A stretch of 64,000 bases of DNA from Cladochytrium replicatum (GCA_025526935.1 JAHLKD010000022.1:479560-543559), one strand, 5' to 3'; numbered from the stretch's first letter, positions 1 to 12,400 are shown. Translations and numbers: made by a program. Notes: generated by a model not told the origin, from the letters alone.

Positions 1-2380
1 CGTCCATGTCCGGCACTGTGATCTTGACATAACATTGGGTGGGAAGAAGCGCGACCGTGTATGCGCGCGAGAACCCTTCGCCAGGCGTGGTCGGGCATAA
101 CATCAACGCCTCGATCTCGGCAAGAACAACGGGATTTTCGGCTGCCATCAACTTTCGCCACCCCGCATGCGAACCGTCGCCAAGCTCCGAGTAAGAGAAC
201 GCGTGGAGAGTGCTAAAGTCAACTACGGTCGTTGACTCGGTGGATTGCGTGGACATGACGATGGGGGATGTCCATATGTGTTTTTTGAGTAAAGGTGTCG
301 GGATGTGGGTGTGTGTCACCACAGCTGGCCATCGAACCCAGCCTTTTCGGAACATGTTGAGATTCATCGTAGTCATTCTCGTATTTGGATCGATCTGGAC
401 GTTTGGCGCGCTGCTGTTGGGTACGTACCAGTGTAGGACGTCCAGAAATTTGATGACGGTGGGACCGTCTCGGGGTGAAAGGCAGCATGGCATCCACACG
501 ATTTCGCCAGGATTGAAATTCTCCAGTTTGCCGACCAAATACTCAGGTGCCTTGGATAGGAATGCTGGAGGTGGTGCAGCAGGCTTGTTAGACTGAGGAG
601 CTGGGAGCAAATACATCAGCAAGGATTTCGGAGACATGTCTCGCGCGTCCCGCTTTTCCGCCACCGCAGAAGTCGGTCTGGGTTGGGGTTGAGCAACATG
701 AATGCTTGATCCGTTGTTGATTCGCTGCGGTGGTTGAGGAACACTTGTTGCTCCTGTGAGAGGAAGGAGACTTATAATCCCGCTCTCACGATTTGCAACA
801 GATAAACCTCCGTTCTTCGTGTTGGAAGCAATTGACATATTCAGACGATTTGCCGCAACAGCGCTGTTCGAAGCATGCTGGCTTGGGATATAATGCTGAA
901 CATTCTGTTGTGGTAGGGAGTGACGCTGCAATGCACCACCATCGTTGTTTCTGTGGTTGCCGTTGCCTGCAGATGGCGCGGGAGCATTGGTAGAATCAAT
1001 ACCAGAGATATTTGTGCGGCCGTCAGACGATTGATAATCATGCGGGAAACCTTCCGAAGAATGTTTTGCGGCGGTCTGGGGCCCTGATGGTATCGCAGAG
1101 CCGGGATGCAGGTGTTTCGTCTCACGATTGGCAGATGATTTAGCATTGCTAGTATGAAATTGTGATCCACTTTTTGGTGTTGGTCTGGTGCTCTCATTCC
1201 TCACAGCTTTCTGGTTTGTTTTCGGGGTCGAGACATTGGAATCATCACTGGTAATCCAGATTATATCGCTATCCTCATCCGTTTTCTGCGGCGAAGAGTG
1301 CGTTGTCTTTGCTCGTTTGCTCGGCGTTGCGTTTTCAATTTCAACTCGTCGCTTATTCTCTGCATTACTCGTGTTGTTGATCGGTGAGACTCCCGCTGGT
1401 GTAATTTTCACTGGTCCCTCCACTGTTTCCTCTGACGATTCGTCTGATATGACCATAAAGTTTGATACGGATCTATTATTGTGACGCTCCGAGTTGCTGA
1501 GGTTGGACATTTGGCGCTCTATGGCCGATGGTCGTTGTGTTCCCAAATCAGAAAGTCTGCGCGATTGCGCTTGTGGTTCTATTCCGGATCCAGAGTAAGT
1601 CTTTCGTCTAGCGTCGGCCCTCACTGTTGGATCGTCGGCCTGTTCGGCGGCATTCGCGACAGTTCCCATTTTTGGATTCTGTGGAATGGACATCTTACTC
1701 GATTTCTTCTGTGGTGTGCTGATCGCTGGAGTATCCCTCTTTGGTGTTCTCGCAGGACCCGGGTTGCAATATTTACAGAGGCAGGAAGAATGATCCAGAG
1801 AAGGAGTTTGGGCCATCCAGAGCAAGTGCGGTGTGAACTCTGGAACCGATTTGTACTTCCTGTTCCTGCAACAAATACACATATCAGATCCCATTAGATC
1901 GCCGGAGTCCGTGGAAAGTGCAACTCACATGGGATGCCCAAATATGTATAAATCCTTTCGTTCGCTGCTGGGAGGTTCATGATGAATCGATATAGGTCGC
2001 TCTGCAAATTTCACGTATTCAAACATTGCATAACCAGCGGGAATGTCTGCCAGAGCCGCTTCCTTGGAGAACACGACGGCAACCTTCGAACGATCAGTGC
2101 CCGACCACCCATGCTCTCTCAGTACACGTTCTGGGACCCATTGAGGATTCGCGCGGTACAAGCCCTTGAGCTGTGTAGACCACTGTGCCAGGTTTGTCTT
2201 CATGCGCGCCTGTTGAATCGGACGAAATCTGCGATTCATGCTGTCGTATTGCGTCAGCTGTTCTTGGGTTGGCCGCAAGGAGGCATCGCCGTCAGACGGG
2301 GAGGGGACCGGGACATACGAGAGCATCACGGTGACAATGTCGTCGCCCTCCGACGACGGCGAGGCGACGATGCCGTCCAT
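1..2380 (-). CDS. Clr2-like transcription-silencing protein (5' part; runs off the left edge)
   Basis: Two exons are visible: 2380..1929 and 1865..<1, with a 63-bp GTGAGT...TTGCAG intron. The second exon stays open to position 1, so the C-terminus is missing. The N-terminal ~190 residues end in the block LYIFGHPMNRKYKSVPEF, then PHLLWM and CLCKYC, which resembles the N-terminal domain of the Clr2 family, a subunit of the fission-yeast SHREC histone-deacetylase silencing complex. A Ser/Asn/Gln-rich, probably disordered stretch of about 430 residues follows. Near the left edge a second folded block begins (EYLVGKL, GEIVWMP, GWVRWPAVV), consistent with the Clr2 C-terminal domain. Family assignment is by motif memory; heterochromatin silencing in the nucleus is inferred from the family. 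It is transcribed divergently from HOM2. Confidence 0.65.
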
Positions 2381-2502
2381 AAGATTTCAGATTTCAAAAA
2401 CGAGAATAATTAATAAATAATAATTATTGATCTCCGTTGAGTCGATCCGAAACCAAAAACTGAAAACCGAACCCGACACCCCCCATCCATTCGATTCCCA
2501 TA
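2381..2502. promoter_or_regulatory. Shared divergent promoter region, Clr2-like / HOM2
   Basis: Only 122 bp separate the two outward-facing start codons. The segment includes an AT-rich stretch (taattaataaataataatta, about 2407-2426) that could hold core promoter elements for either gene. No specific factor site is recognised. Confidence 0.4.
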
Positions 2503-3612
2503 ATGGCTGAACCGAAGAAAGTCCCCGTCGCCATTCTTGGCGCTACCGGCACCGTCGGCCAGCGCTTCATCACCCTCCTCGCGAACCACCCGAACTTTGT
2601 CATTGCCGCCCTCGGCGCATCTGCTCGCTCCTCTGGCAAAACCTACGTCGAAGCGACCAAATGGAAGCAGACCCAACCCATCCCCGACTCCGTCCTTGCC
2701 ATGATCGTCCACCCCTGCGAGCCAGAACACTTCTCCCACTGCCGCGTCATCTTCTCGGGCCTCGACTCCGACGTCGCCGGCGACATCGAGGCCGCCTTCC
2801 TCAAGGCCGACTTTGCCGGAATCTTCTCCAACGCGAAGAACTATCGCATGCACGACGACGTGCCCCTCGTCGTTCCGGTCGTGAACCCGGACCACCTCGA
2901 CGTGATCCCAGCCCAGCGCAAGAGGAGAGGAATCTCGCGCGGATTCCTCGTCACAAACGCAAACTGCTCCACCACGGGCCTTGTCGTCCCGCTCAAGGCC
3001 CTCCAGGATAAATTCGGCCACCTCTCAAAAGTTTTTGTCGTCACTCTCCAGGCCATCTCTGGAGCTGGATACCCCGGCGTCCCCAGCCTCGATATCTTTG
3101 ATAATGTCGTCCCATACATCTCGGGCGAAGAAGAAAAGATGGAGATTGAAGCGTCAAAGATTCTCGGCACCATCAACTCCAATGCATTCGCTGATGCAAA
3201 CACCTCCTTCTTCGTCGACGCGCCGGAAATGAAAGTCTCTGCCCAATGCAACCGTGTCGCCGTGCTTGACGGTCACACTGAATGTGTCAGCTTGGAGTTT
3301 GCAAGGAGACCTGCTCCGTCTCTCGAGCAGATCCGTGAGGCACTCTCGGAGTTCTCTACCGTCTCCCAAAAACTCGCATGCTACTCCGCACCCCCACAGG
3401 CCATCATCGTGCGAAACGAAGCGGATCGTCCGCAACCGCGGCTAGACAGGGAGGCCGGAAAGGGACAGAGCGTCACTGTCGGCCGTATCAGGGATTGCAG
3501 CTTGCTCGACGTCAAGTTTGTCCTGCTCTCCCACAACACCGTGCTGGGTGCCGCTGGGAGCAGCGTATTGAATGCTGAGATTGCGCTGGCTAAGGGTTAC
3601 ATTCCCAACTGA
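2503..3612 (+). CDS. HOM2: Aspartate-semialdehyde dehydrogenase
   Basis: Intronless 369-aa protein, close to the usual fungal length of about 365. It reduces aspartyl-4-phosphate to aspartate semialdehyde with NADPH, the branch point toward threonine, methionine and (in fungi) homoserine. The N-terminal Rossmann motif GATGTVGQR (residues 13-21) binds NADP. The catalytic cysteine lies in NANCSTTG (Cys155), and GAGYPG and a downstream histidine (VLDGHTE) complete the active-site signature. The ATG chosen gives the typical start, a few residues before the first beta strand. Nothing is missing or frameshifted. Cytosolic; constitutive regulation cannot be read from the sequence. Confidence 0.97.
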   Translation: MAEPKKVPVAILGATGTVGQRFITLLANHPNFVIAALGASARSSGKTYVEATKWKQTQPIPDSVLAMIVHPCEPEHFSHCRVIFSGLDSDVAGDIEAAFLKADFAGIFSNAKNYRMHDDVPLVVPVVNPDHLDVIPAQRKRRGISRGFLVTNANCSTTGLVVPLKALQDKFGHLSKVFVVTLQAISGAGYPGVPSLDIFDNVVPYISGEEEKMEIEASKILGTINSNAFADANTSFFVDAPEMKVSAQCNRVAVLDGHTECVSLEFARRPAPSLEQIREALSEFSTVSQKLACYSAPPQAIIVRNEADRPQPRLDREAGKGQSVTVGRIRDCSLLDVKFVLLSHNTVLGAAGSSVLNAEIALAKGYIPN

Positions 3613-3796
3613 GATCTGAATAGTTTACACTAATTCAAAATATGCTCCGTGTTTGCTCGTATGTTAAACTACAAAACAAAAACAAGAACCATGAACAAAT
3701 AACTTGAGAAACAACGCACCAATACAAATATACTGAGATCAAGCTGATGCGTCTGCGTGCACCATCCCGCCAACACCATTCTCTCCATGCTCATTC

Positions 3797-6420
3797 TCAT
3801 TCACCTTTGGCACCTCGCTCGCGATACAATCGCACAATGATGTCGATGCGATTTGTGTTTTCGAGCTCGGACGGCGTGGTTGGACATGGCCACGTCTCGG
3901 AATCTCCATACCTGTGCCACGAACGCTTCGACAGTCTTTGCAACTGCTTATAGAGTCCGGTAAGCACACATAGCAACGCCAGGAACTCGTTTCCGGCGAG
4001 TTCGGAGCGGAGTTGTGTTAGCCAGGAGTCAAGTGCGAGTACTTGTTGAATAGAAATCTCGTCACCACAAAGTGCAGCACAGCGTCTCCTGAATCTCCAA
4101 AGCAGAAAACGTGTCAGTTCACTGGTGTATCGACGCTTTAACACCATTACCTAGCCGTTGGTACGAAACAACATGTGTTGACACTCTTCCATGCGTGAGT
4201 GCATCGCTCACCACCGTGGGTGGTGAAACTTGCAATCAAGCAGGTTCTCCACAATCTCAACCAATTCGGCATTGTGTGATGTATCCAACGAATGCCCGTC
4301 CTCCAATTTACCTTCAGGGAAATTTGACTCGTTAAGGCGAATCGAATTATAATACTCGATCCAATCGGTCGAATACTGAGAGTTCAAGATTTGACATGAG
4401 TTTGCAGCACATTTGATTCCTCCAGCGACCAGGCACGCCCCAATGACGCTTCAACCGAATCCGCAACAGCTTTGTTGTGCTCACGGTTTCCAATGCTTTG
4501 GATCGCTTCCCTGCTTTTTCGGCAATCGGCTAGTCTACCTCCATTGGCTGAGGTTCCAAATTAACACGTCGTCGTCAAACGGTGTCGTCTCGCTTGAAGA
4601 AATCTTGCTGCTATTCCTGCTCTTCGAACCGCTTCGTGACGTTGCCTTGCGAGCCCATCAGTAACGTACAGCGAATCCACAGATTCCTCGAACACCTCTC
4701 GGCAAGGATAAACTCTGGAATCGTCGTATTCCTCACCGCCTTAGTCATCAACGACTCGTTCCTCTCAAGCACGTTCCACATTTTCGACAGGAACCCTTCA
4801 TGTTGATCTGGATACCGCGAGTACAAATGCAACGCCAGCAGCAACTTGATGAAACTGTCTCAAAGTGTCTCCAGGAGCTCGTAGTCGAACGGGAGCGATG
4901 CAGATGCTGCAGTTGGTGCTGCGTCGAGATCCCAGAAGAGGTAGTTGCGCGTCAGCGCACCGCTACTCCTGTGTGCCGTGTCTGTGGACTGCAGATACGT
5001 CTCGCGTCGCAGGTTTCTAACTACCAATGGACGTGGCGATACGAGTCGCCCATCTGCAACGGTGTGGGAATGTTCAGGCACACGTGTTTGAGAAATTCGA
5101 GGGATTGAAAACGTCGCTGGAGCATTGGAGCGTCAAGGGCATGATCAGCATGCCGTCGACTCCGGGCCATGGGACGAGAATTGCAAAGCAGAACTGGGGG
5201 ATGATAAGGTTATCGTGGTAAGGAGACGTGAAGTCCAATCGAGGAGGGCGATACTCCGGTGCATCTCCCTCGACAAGCGTACCCGATTTCTTCTTGCAAC
5301 AGCGTCTGTATGCTTCTTCAACAACCAACTCCATCGCTCTCGCAACACATCAGCTCCCCCATTACAACTTGATTCCCAGACCTGCTTCAGATACTGCTCA
5401 AACGGCGGACCTTTTCCACCACCACCCTGCTCTGCAATGAAGCGAAATAACTCGGAAGATTTGTCGGCCTGGTAGTTCTCCCACGTTTCATGATACATGA
5501 GGATGAGTTCGCGTGGTCCTAATTCCGCCATATCCGCAGCCGTTATGGTGTCCGTGCAGATATTGTCTTGGATCATCATTATCAACCAAAATTGCGTATG
5601 AGTCGGTGATCTGGAATTGAACGCGATCGCCGTCGGCGCAAGAGCACGTACTTTATGGAGAGCCTGGTGTTCTGCTTCGACGGCGATGCGGATAAACCCA
5701 GCACACGAGGACGCTCATCTCGGTGACAACAGCCGTAATCCTGCATGATCTGATTGTATGGGAGCTCACCCCGTGTGTGATGGCACTCATCGAACGACGA
5801 TCGTGATCTACGCCACGATTTAAGCTTTGCCTTCATCTGTTCAAAAATGACCTCACCTTTTTGAAAGTAGTATAGGCGATTCGAAGTATGATCTGGAAAA
5901 TATCCCCGTCATCACCATCAAATCTGAACCATCGATCTTCGCTCGCCAATCCTTTATTGTCCACTATGAGAACTCAACGTCAGCACGAACTTAACGAATC
6001 ATGTAGAAAACCGTACACTGTCGACACCAATGTCGCCAAAGTAATGCGTAACTCGCAGGGAACTGTGGGCGGAGTATTGACTCTGCTGAATGACCAGATG
6101 AACAACAGGAACAATGAACACAGATATCCGTTGCTATGACAGACGAGTTAAGATCCATGGCAATTAGATTTGAGAATGTGCATACCCTTTTATGCTGTGC
6201 ATCAAGCTCGTGAAAGTTCATCATCATCAGGGCAATGAAGGTCCAGCATCTTGCAAGGACAAATCGCTTAGGTATCCAAAATATCGCACCTTTCCAGACC
6301 CAGTTCCAAACACAACAACTGTATTTCATTGCTTGGTTCGTTCAAACAGCTCCACCTGGTTAGGGCGAGACTGTTCGGCTGTGACGGAGTTCCACCGCCG
6401 CCCGCCATAGCAGCGCACCT
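3797..6420 (-). pseudogene. Degraded Dicer (helicase plus RNase IIIa/IIIb remnants)
   Basis: Pieces of a Dicer-type protein occur in the right order on this strand but in shifting frames. The first is an N-terminal VELFERTKQ stretch interrupted by TGA (6328-6326), then Walker A GTGSGK (about 6287-6312). The DECHH box follows (FDECHHTRGELPYNQIM, about 5750-5794, entered through a 1-nt frameshift), then GLSASP. RNase IIIa shows FDYELLETL, an in-frame TGA (4862-4860), then DSFIKLL, and later KAVADSVEASLG (about 4437-4486) followed by another 1-nt shift. RNase IIIb remnants include YQRL..GNGV and LRSELAGNEFLALLCV. Only ~260 codons lie between the helicase and RNase IIIa parts, so helicase-C, DUF283 and PAZ are largely gone. 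Multiple nonsense and frameshift lesions plus the deletion make this a relic, not a split gene. The functional family processes dsRNA into siRNA. Confidence 0.85.
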
Positions 6421-6662
6421 GATCAGCTAAAGCAGTAGTCAATCGTGATTGATTGGCAGCGAATCCGTCAAAGCGCCGGCTTCTCCTGTCAACCGCCGCT
6501 CAAAGTTGCCTTCGAGTGTCAAAACTCGCGCGTCGCTGCACTGCACGGTGTAGATTTCCTCCGTCACTTGGAAAATAATAGCGCAAGGGACAATCGGCAG
6601 AACCTGCCGTCAGCTCGCGCGTCACAGTCAATATATAACCAATCGTATTCTACCTCGCACGA

Positions 6663-7646
6663 ATGTCATCTCCAGAAACACCAAAGCCCGCTGCAGATCA
6701 CTCCCGCACATCCACAGAAATGGCACCCTCATTCCTCGCCGCAACAGCGCAATCAAAAGGCAACGCAAAGAGGAAACTATCCGATGACGTCGAGCACGAA
6801 CAAGGCGACAGCGCCAAAGTGACAACCAAACGCGCTCGCTCCGGCTGGGGGAAGAAGAAGGACACTCCAACAGCTGAAACCGCGGTGAAACCCGCGAAGA
6901 GATCAAGGAAACGTGCTGCGTCAGAGGAAGATGGCGAAGAAGCTGAGGAAGAGAAACCAAAGGCTGGGAAGAAGGCCGCGAAGAAGGAAGAGCCGGCGAA
7001 ACCCGTCGGGAAGCAGTTCTGGCTTATGAAGAGCGAGCCCGATTCGCGCGTGGTCGGCGGAAAGGACATCAAATTTAGCATCGACGACTTTGAGAAGGTC
7101 GGAACGACGATGTGGGATGGTGTGAGGAGCTTGGAAGGGAGGAAGTACATCCGTTCAATGCAGATCGGAGACCAGATCCTGTTCTACCACTCCAACTGCC
7201 GCAACCCAGGTGTGGCCGGGATCGGTAAGCATTCGATCTCAGCTTTAGACTATTCGTTGATCTTTCTCTTGTACTTGATAGCCGAGATCGTGGAGGAGGC
7301 GACACCAGACCAAACCGCGTTCGACAAGAACCACCCTTACTTTGACGCAAAGAGTGATCCCGAGAAGCCTAAGTGGGATGCTGTGGTGAGTCTTCTGAAG
7401 CGTAACGACTCACATATTGCTGATCGTGATTCCCCCTCTTCCTCGCAGCGCGTCAAGCTGATCCGTCGCCTTGACCGCTATGTGTCGCTTGCAGAGCTCA
7501 AGAAAGAGCGAGAGGAAGCTGAAGACGACAAGCCCATCAAGGGGATGAAGCTGTTCACACGCCCTCGCCTCTCAGTTCAACCCGTTGACGCGGAGGTCTT
7601 CCAGTACATTGTCAGACTCGAAACTCGCCCGCCTCCGGAACTGTAA
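6663..7646 (+). CDS. EVE-domain protein, thymocyte nuclear protein 1 (THYN1) type
   Basis: Three exons: 6663..7224, 7282..7385, 7449..7646 (introns of 57 and 63 bp, GTAAGC...GATAG and GTGAGT...CGCAG). The spliced protein is 287 aa. A basic, Lys/Ala-rich N-terminal ~115 residues with likely nuclear localisation signals precedes the EVE domain: FWLMKSEPDS, TMWDGVRS, MQIGDQILFYHS, PGVAGIAEIVEEA and HPYFDAKSDPEKPKWDAV. EVE domains bind modified bases in DNA or RNA; the eukaryotic THYN1 group is nuclear. Both introns are stop-free multiples of three, so unspliced message would still encode one continuous 327-aa protein with two insertions. Confidence 0.95.
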   Translation: MSSPETPKPAADHSRTSTEMAPSFLAATAQSKGNAKRKLSDDVEHEQGDSAKVTTKRARSGWGKKKDTPTAETAVKPAKRSRKRAASEEDGEEAEEEKPKAGKKAAKKEEPAKPVGKQFWLMKSEPDSRVVGGKDIKFSIDDFEKVGTTMWDGVRSLEGRKYIRSMQIGDQILFYHSNCRNPGVAGIGKHSISALDYSLIFLLYLIAEIVEEATPDQTAFDKNHPYFDAKSDPEKPKWDAVVSLLKRNDSHIADRDSPSSSQRVKLIRRLDRYVSLAELKKEREEAEDDKPIKGMKLFTRPRLSVQPVDAEVFQYIVRLETRPPPEL

Positions 7647-8008
7647 ATACTTGCAATCGTTTGCCTGTAGTTGGGGCATGAGAGACCTCAAGCTTTCTTC
7701 CTTCTCTAGTATTCTTAGAAGACCTTCCGTACACTGGAATCTGATTGCATCGTTCCGACGCACAGATTGGGAGGCATATTTGATATCTGTATACCTACAT
7801 CCTTTTTTTGAGCATACATAAATACATTAAGAATGGAAACTGAAGATGGTAGAAATGAGAGCAAGACGAAACGAGCGAGAAACAGAGTCCCAAACAGAAC
7901 AGCAAGCAACCAAACGTCGCAAAAATAAGCGCCATATATATAGAAAGATCGCACACTTAAAAAAAACACCAGCGTAGTAAACATCATTATCCCAAGCCGC
8001 ACCACGAT
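7647..8008. other. Intergenic, no gene seen
   Basis: 3' flank between the THYN1-type gene and the kinase relic. AT-rich with short ORFs only; no RNA gene or repeat recognised. Confidence 0.5.
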
Positions 8009-8800
8009 CTAGTCTACCGGAATCACATCACCTTTTCCCTCCACAGGCAAGCACGCTATCCCCCACTTCGCATCGATCTCCCCAGCATCCGTCACAGGGA
8101 GCGCCGTCGCCAAAACTCGAACGACATTCGCGGCTTCATTTTGATCTGCCTACGCCGAACCGCTGGCTTTTGCGTTTAGATCAGGTGTGCTGGCAGGTCG
8201 GGATTGTGGGCCCATGGAATTCAACCTTCGCACAGCATTGATCAAAGCAGTACTGCCCGCTGATTTGTGAGCGGGTTTCCAGAGCGCTCGAAGCCAAGGG
8301 CATGTAGCCTGAGAGGAGGATGAAGGGTGGGACCCCAATAGACCACATGTCCGCTGGAGTGCCATAGGTGGTGGGAGCGCCTCCGGTGCCATGTAGGCTG
8401 ATGTCTGCGCATGAAGCGTATTAGCACAGATGGCCAGATAAGCTCCAGACTCAAAATCAACCGAAGTACTCGAGCCAAACCGAAGCAGATGGTCATCAGC
8501 GCTAAAACTTGCAAACATCCCACATCAGTTCCAATTTCCAACAATGTCCAATTCTTCCTAAAAACCCACCTCGAGGTATGTAGATCACAATGTGTTTCAG
8601 CGCATGTTGATGCATCACAAGCTACAACGACGTCGCAGACTTTCCGATCCCCTTCAGCCCACCACCCACAACAAACTGCAACGCCGCGCCGTTTTCCGTT
8701 TTGAATGGGGCAATTCTGAGCGTGCCTTTGAGGAGCATGAGCGATTGTGTCGCAAATAATGCAAACTGCAAACAGACAGTCGAAAACATGGTGCATCAAA
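8009..8800 (-). pseudogene. Degraded CaMK-type serine/threonine protein kinase
   Basis: Kinase motifs appear on this strand in different frames. AYMAPEAL (subdomain VIII) is read in one frame. Immediately after, in another frame, comes YGTPADMWSIGV then FILLSGYMPLAS (subdomain IX-X, characteristic of Ca2+/calmodulin-dependent kinases) and QISGQYCFD. Upstream, a frame reads CFGLAR, possibly the DFG loop with its aspartate lost. Downstream the text changes frame again and ends in a plausible C-terminus (EIDAKWGIACLPVEGKGD, stop 8011-8009). No arrangement of GT-AG introns that I tried joins these frames without stops. It is best read as a relic of a kinase gene; the upstream limit is uncertain and fragments may extend toward 8950. 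Confidence 0.7.
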
Positions 8801-9418
8801 CTTCCGAAGATAGTCCCGGGGAACGCATTTCGGTCTTTTGCAGTTTGTGAGGGAGTTCTTCCACCGGTTTACTTTCAACAGCGGTGCGTTCCTCGCTTTC
8901 GTAACGACTCTAGCCGTCGCCATCGCACGGGATGGTGCGTGATGCGTCCAGATGCGATGTGCTGCAGATGCGCACGTGTTATAGAGATGTTTCACAAGCA
9001 CAGTCCGCTCTCCCCCCCGCCCGCGATCCCAGCTGCCGTCAACGAGAATGTTTTTGGAAAAGTAGCATGGAGCAATACTAAATAATCTGTTGGTTGTTTA
9101 GCTTTTTCTTTCCATTTCATCATCGAATGTGTTCCGCTTCTTGTTGTTTCTGCAAACAAGGCTCGAACTGCAGCCGCTCCATCCCAAAAACATACAACCC
9201 ACTGCCAAAACACCTACCATCTCCCGCAACAATCACAACAGAAAGTTACAAAGCACCGTTTCATAGTAAAAAGGAATAAAAACACTTCACTATTGGCAAT
9301 CATACCCAGCTGCCCATATGAGAAAATACACCCAACAAAATAAAATCAAAAAACAAACTGGTGCGACAAAAAAGCTTGCACTTTGCAGAAAGAAGCAAGG
9401 CTGATCCCCACGACCACG
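8801..9418. other. No intact gene seen; possible 5' remains of the kinase relic
   Basis: Short ORFs in all frames with no recognisable domain. The segment from 9090 to 9418 is the AT-rich 3' flank of the Zds-type gene. Confidence 0.4.
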
Positions 9419-12400
9419 CTACCGCTGAGGAGACTGCCGCCTCTTCTTGAGCTCACCTAACGGCACCAAATCGTCCTCTTCCTCCTCATCCGCCGTCGAA
9501 ATCTGTATCGGACTCGGCACGTACGGCGAAAACCCTCCACTCACAGCACCACCACCACCGCCGCCGTTCACCGCAACGCTGCTGTTCCCGCCCCAATTAT
9601 ACCCGCCCCACTTCTTCCCGCCCTCATCTTCGTCGCTCTCCCGGCTCGAGTCAGAGTCCGCGTCCGATCCAGAGAAATCGTCCTCGCCCGCACCTCCAGC
9701 TCCGGCGTAATTGAACCCGCTCGTCCACCGCGTGTATGTGTACGTCACCGCCCCGCCGCTCGCGCTTGTCGCGGGTGCGGGCGCAGGCGCTACCGCGATG
9801 ACAGGTACGGACGGCACCGATGTCGTAGCAGCTTTACTCGCGTTGCTCACGGGTCGATACTGCTCCGTCGGTTCGAACGAGAAACTCCCGCCTCCATACT
9901 GCTGCTGCACTTGCTGCTGCACATGCTGCACCTGAACCTGCACCTGCCCCAAACTCGACGTCCTCGTACCCACAAACACCTCCCTGAAATGCTTGTCCTT
10001 CATCCTCTCCCCGCCAGCACCAACCCCGTCCCCTTCCTGCTGCTGAGCCTCCCCGGACGCCTCCAAGCTCACGAGCTCGCGCATCCCGCGCCTCTTCTTC
10101 TTCTTCTTGCCCTTTTTCCGCCTCGGACCCCGTCGCTTCAGCGTCACGTCCGCATGTACAGAGATGATGTAGAGCATCAAGTTGCTGATGGAGACTTGCT
10201 CGGCCAGCGTCCGTCGCTGGTCCGCGAGCTTCATGTGCGAGACAGCGTAGATGTGCTTCTCGACGTGGAGCGGGTAGCGTGGGCCGTAGCCGCCAGCGGT
10301 CTCGTCGGAGGGTTCGGGTGGGTAGTAGTACGTGATTTCTGGTGGCGAGGGGCTCAGCGACGAAGTCGAGGAGGAGGAGGAGTTCGAGGGACGAATCAGG
10401 TTCATCAGCCACGACCAGCTGGTTTTCTTTGGACGTTTACTACTCCAAGACGATTCAGACGATTCAGACGACTCGTAGGTACGTATTGTGTCGATCGAGC
10501 TCCGATCCGATACAACCGAGTCTGCAGAACTCGACACCTTCTCTTCGGATTGAGCGGGTGCAGGCGAAGTAATGGGTTTCACGGGATCAGGACCCGGCAT
10601 CGCCATCGCGAGCGCATTTGTGAGCGCCTCCGCACGTCTCTGCATCTCCTCGTACCGCTGTATAGCTTCCTCCTCGCCCGTCTGCAGCGTAGCAAGCCCC
10701 AGCTCGCTCACCTCCGCTTCCGTCGTTCTCCGCTTCTTTTTCTTTTTCTTGTGGTGAGTCGGGCCGTCGTTAGAGTCAGCGGGCGGGTCTGGAAGTTGAA
10801 CTTCGAGAATCTCGCCGGTGTCGATCGATTTCGGGTGATCGTCCGTCGGAGATTCGGGGAACGTCGACGGTGTCCTGTTCATAGTCGGAACAGCCCGCTT
10901 CCCCTTCACAATCTTTCCTCGTTTGAGCGGCGGCAACCCCTTCACTCTCCGCTCGTGGTCCACCGCACTGTGCGTGGCCCAATCGTCGTCGTTCGACCCA
11001 AAATCAAACGAGTTCCGTGATCCCGCATCAGTCGTCTCCGGAACATTAACTTGCTCCTTTACTTCCTCTTTCTTTTCTTCCTTCTCCGCCACCTCCTTTT
11101 CCTCAATGGGCGACTCCAGGTCTGCAAACAAATCGATGGTGTCAGGTGTGATGCTCACATGCCGCTCAATAAACGATTTTGTCCTTCGGAGAGGTTTCCG
11201 ACTCAACGTCAACATGGCTCCAAGCCCGTCATCAATCTTTGGCGCGGCCGTCGTCCCGCTCCCCTCGGCCCCACCATCCCCCTGTTCCATATGGCTCGCA
11301 ATCCACTGCTTAAATTCCGTCGGGTGCAGTTCCGGATGCGCATGCGCGGGAACCCAGAACTGCTGCTGATGCTGCTGCGTCGAGTCCTCGACACTTGACG
11401 CCGTCGAGCTCGTCGATGTCGACGACGGATCATTCGTCAAGTTGGGCGGCGAGGACGACGGCGAAGAGGGGTCGATTTCCGCGCCGCCCGCCGTCGCGAA
11501 CTTCACAAGCTCCAGTTCGGGATCCGTGGGTTCCAGCGTGGCGGTTTCAAACATTTCGAACTTGGAGAGCGCGGCTCGACGGGAGGCGATGAAGGTCGGG
11601 TCGAGGGAGGAGGCGACGAGGTTGATGAGCTGCTCGTTGGGGGTTGCTTGAGACGGGAGCTGCTGCAGGAGAGCGGTCAGACCATCGGCGTCGAGGCTGA
11701 TGGATTTGGGGCGGAGACTTGGGACGAGGGAGGTGCGTGGGGAGGGGACGCGGGCGGGAGGGGTGGTGATGTTGTCGGAGTAGGGGACTTTGAGAGACCC
11801 TTGGCGGTTCAGGAGGGAGGAGTGCACTTGTGGAGTTGTGGATGGTTGTGGTTCTGCAAGGTAAGGCGTGTCGGTGCGAGAGGGCGAGACGGATGAGGTT
11901 GTGGATATTGTATTGCTGGTGCCGTAAAATGAATGAGGTGTGTTTTTTGCATATCCATCGCCAGTGGTTCCATTGATTGTTGGGCTATCTCCACGTTCAG
12001 GAAGCCAGCTGAAGCGAGTTGTCTGTACCTCTGGAAGGAATACTAAAAACGATGCATTCGTTTGAAAACTCCATTAACTTCGTTAAGAGTCAACCTACCG
12101 GGGACAGAAGGAGGGGCAGGTGGATCTGGCGACGGCGATGGAGATGGGTACGCCGGGTCGGACATCGGCACCGATGGTTCTGGAGAAAGTGCATTCGTCG
12201 AAGGAAGATCCTCAGTCGAAAGTGACGAATGGCGAACGGATAAAGAATGCTTTCTGATATGGCTTTTCAAGTTGGATGCGGAGAAGAAGTTCTTCAGCTT
12301 TGAAGAGATGCGGTTACCGAGACTGTCCGTTGATGCTTTTGAAGAGATAGACACAGCATCGTCGTTCGCGCTGGGGCCTCCGTCCTGCGAGGAGCGGAGC

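Noticed and set aside
8009-8800. Intact multi-exon kinase gene
   Set aside because: The frame changes inside the conserved APE-to-DMWS region without room for an intron.
9911-11020. 369-codon plus-strand ORF rich in Arg/Leu/His
   Set aside because: Shadow of the Zds-type coding region in a GC-rich segment.
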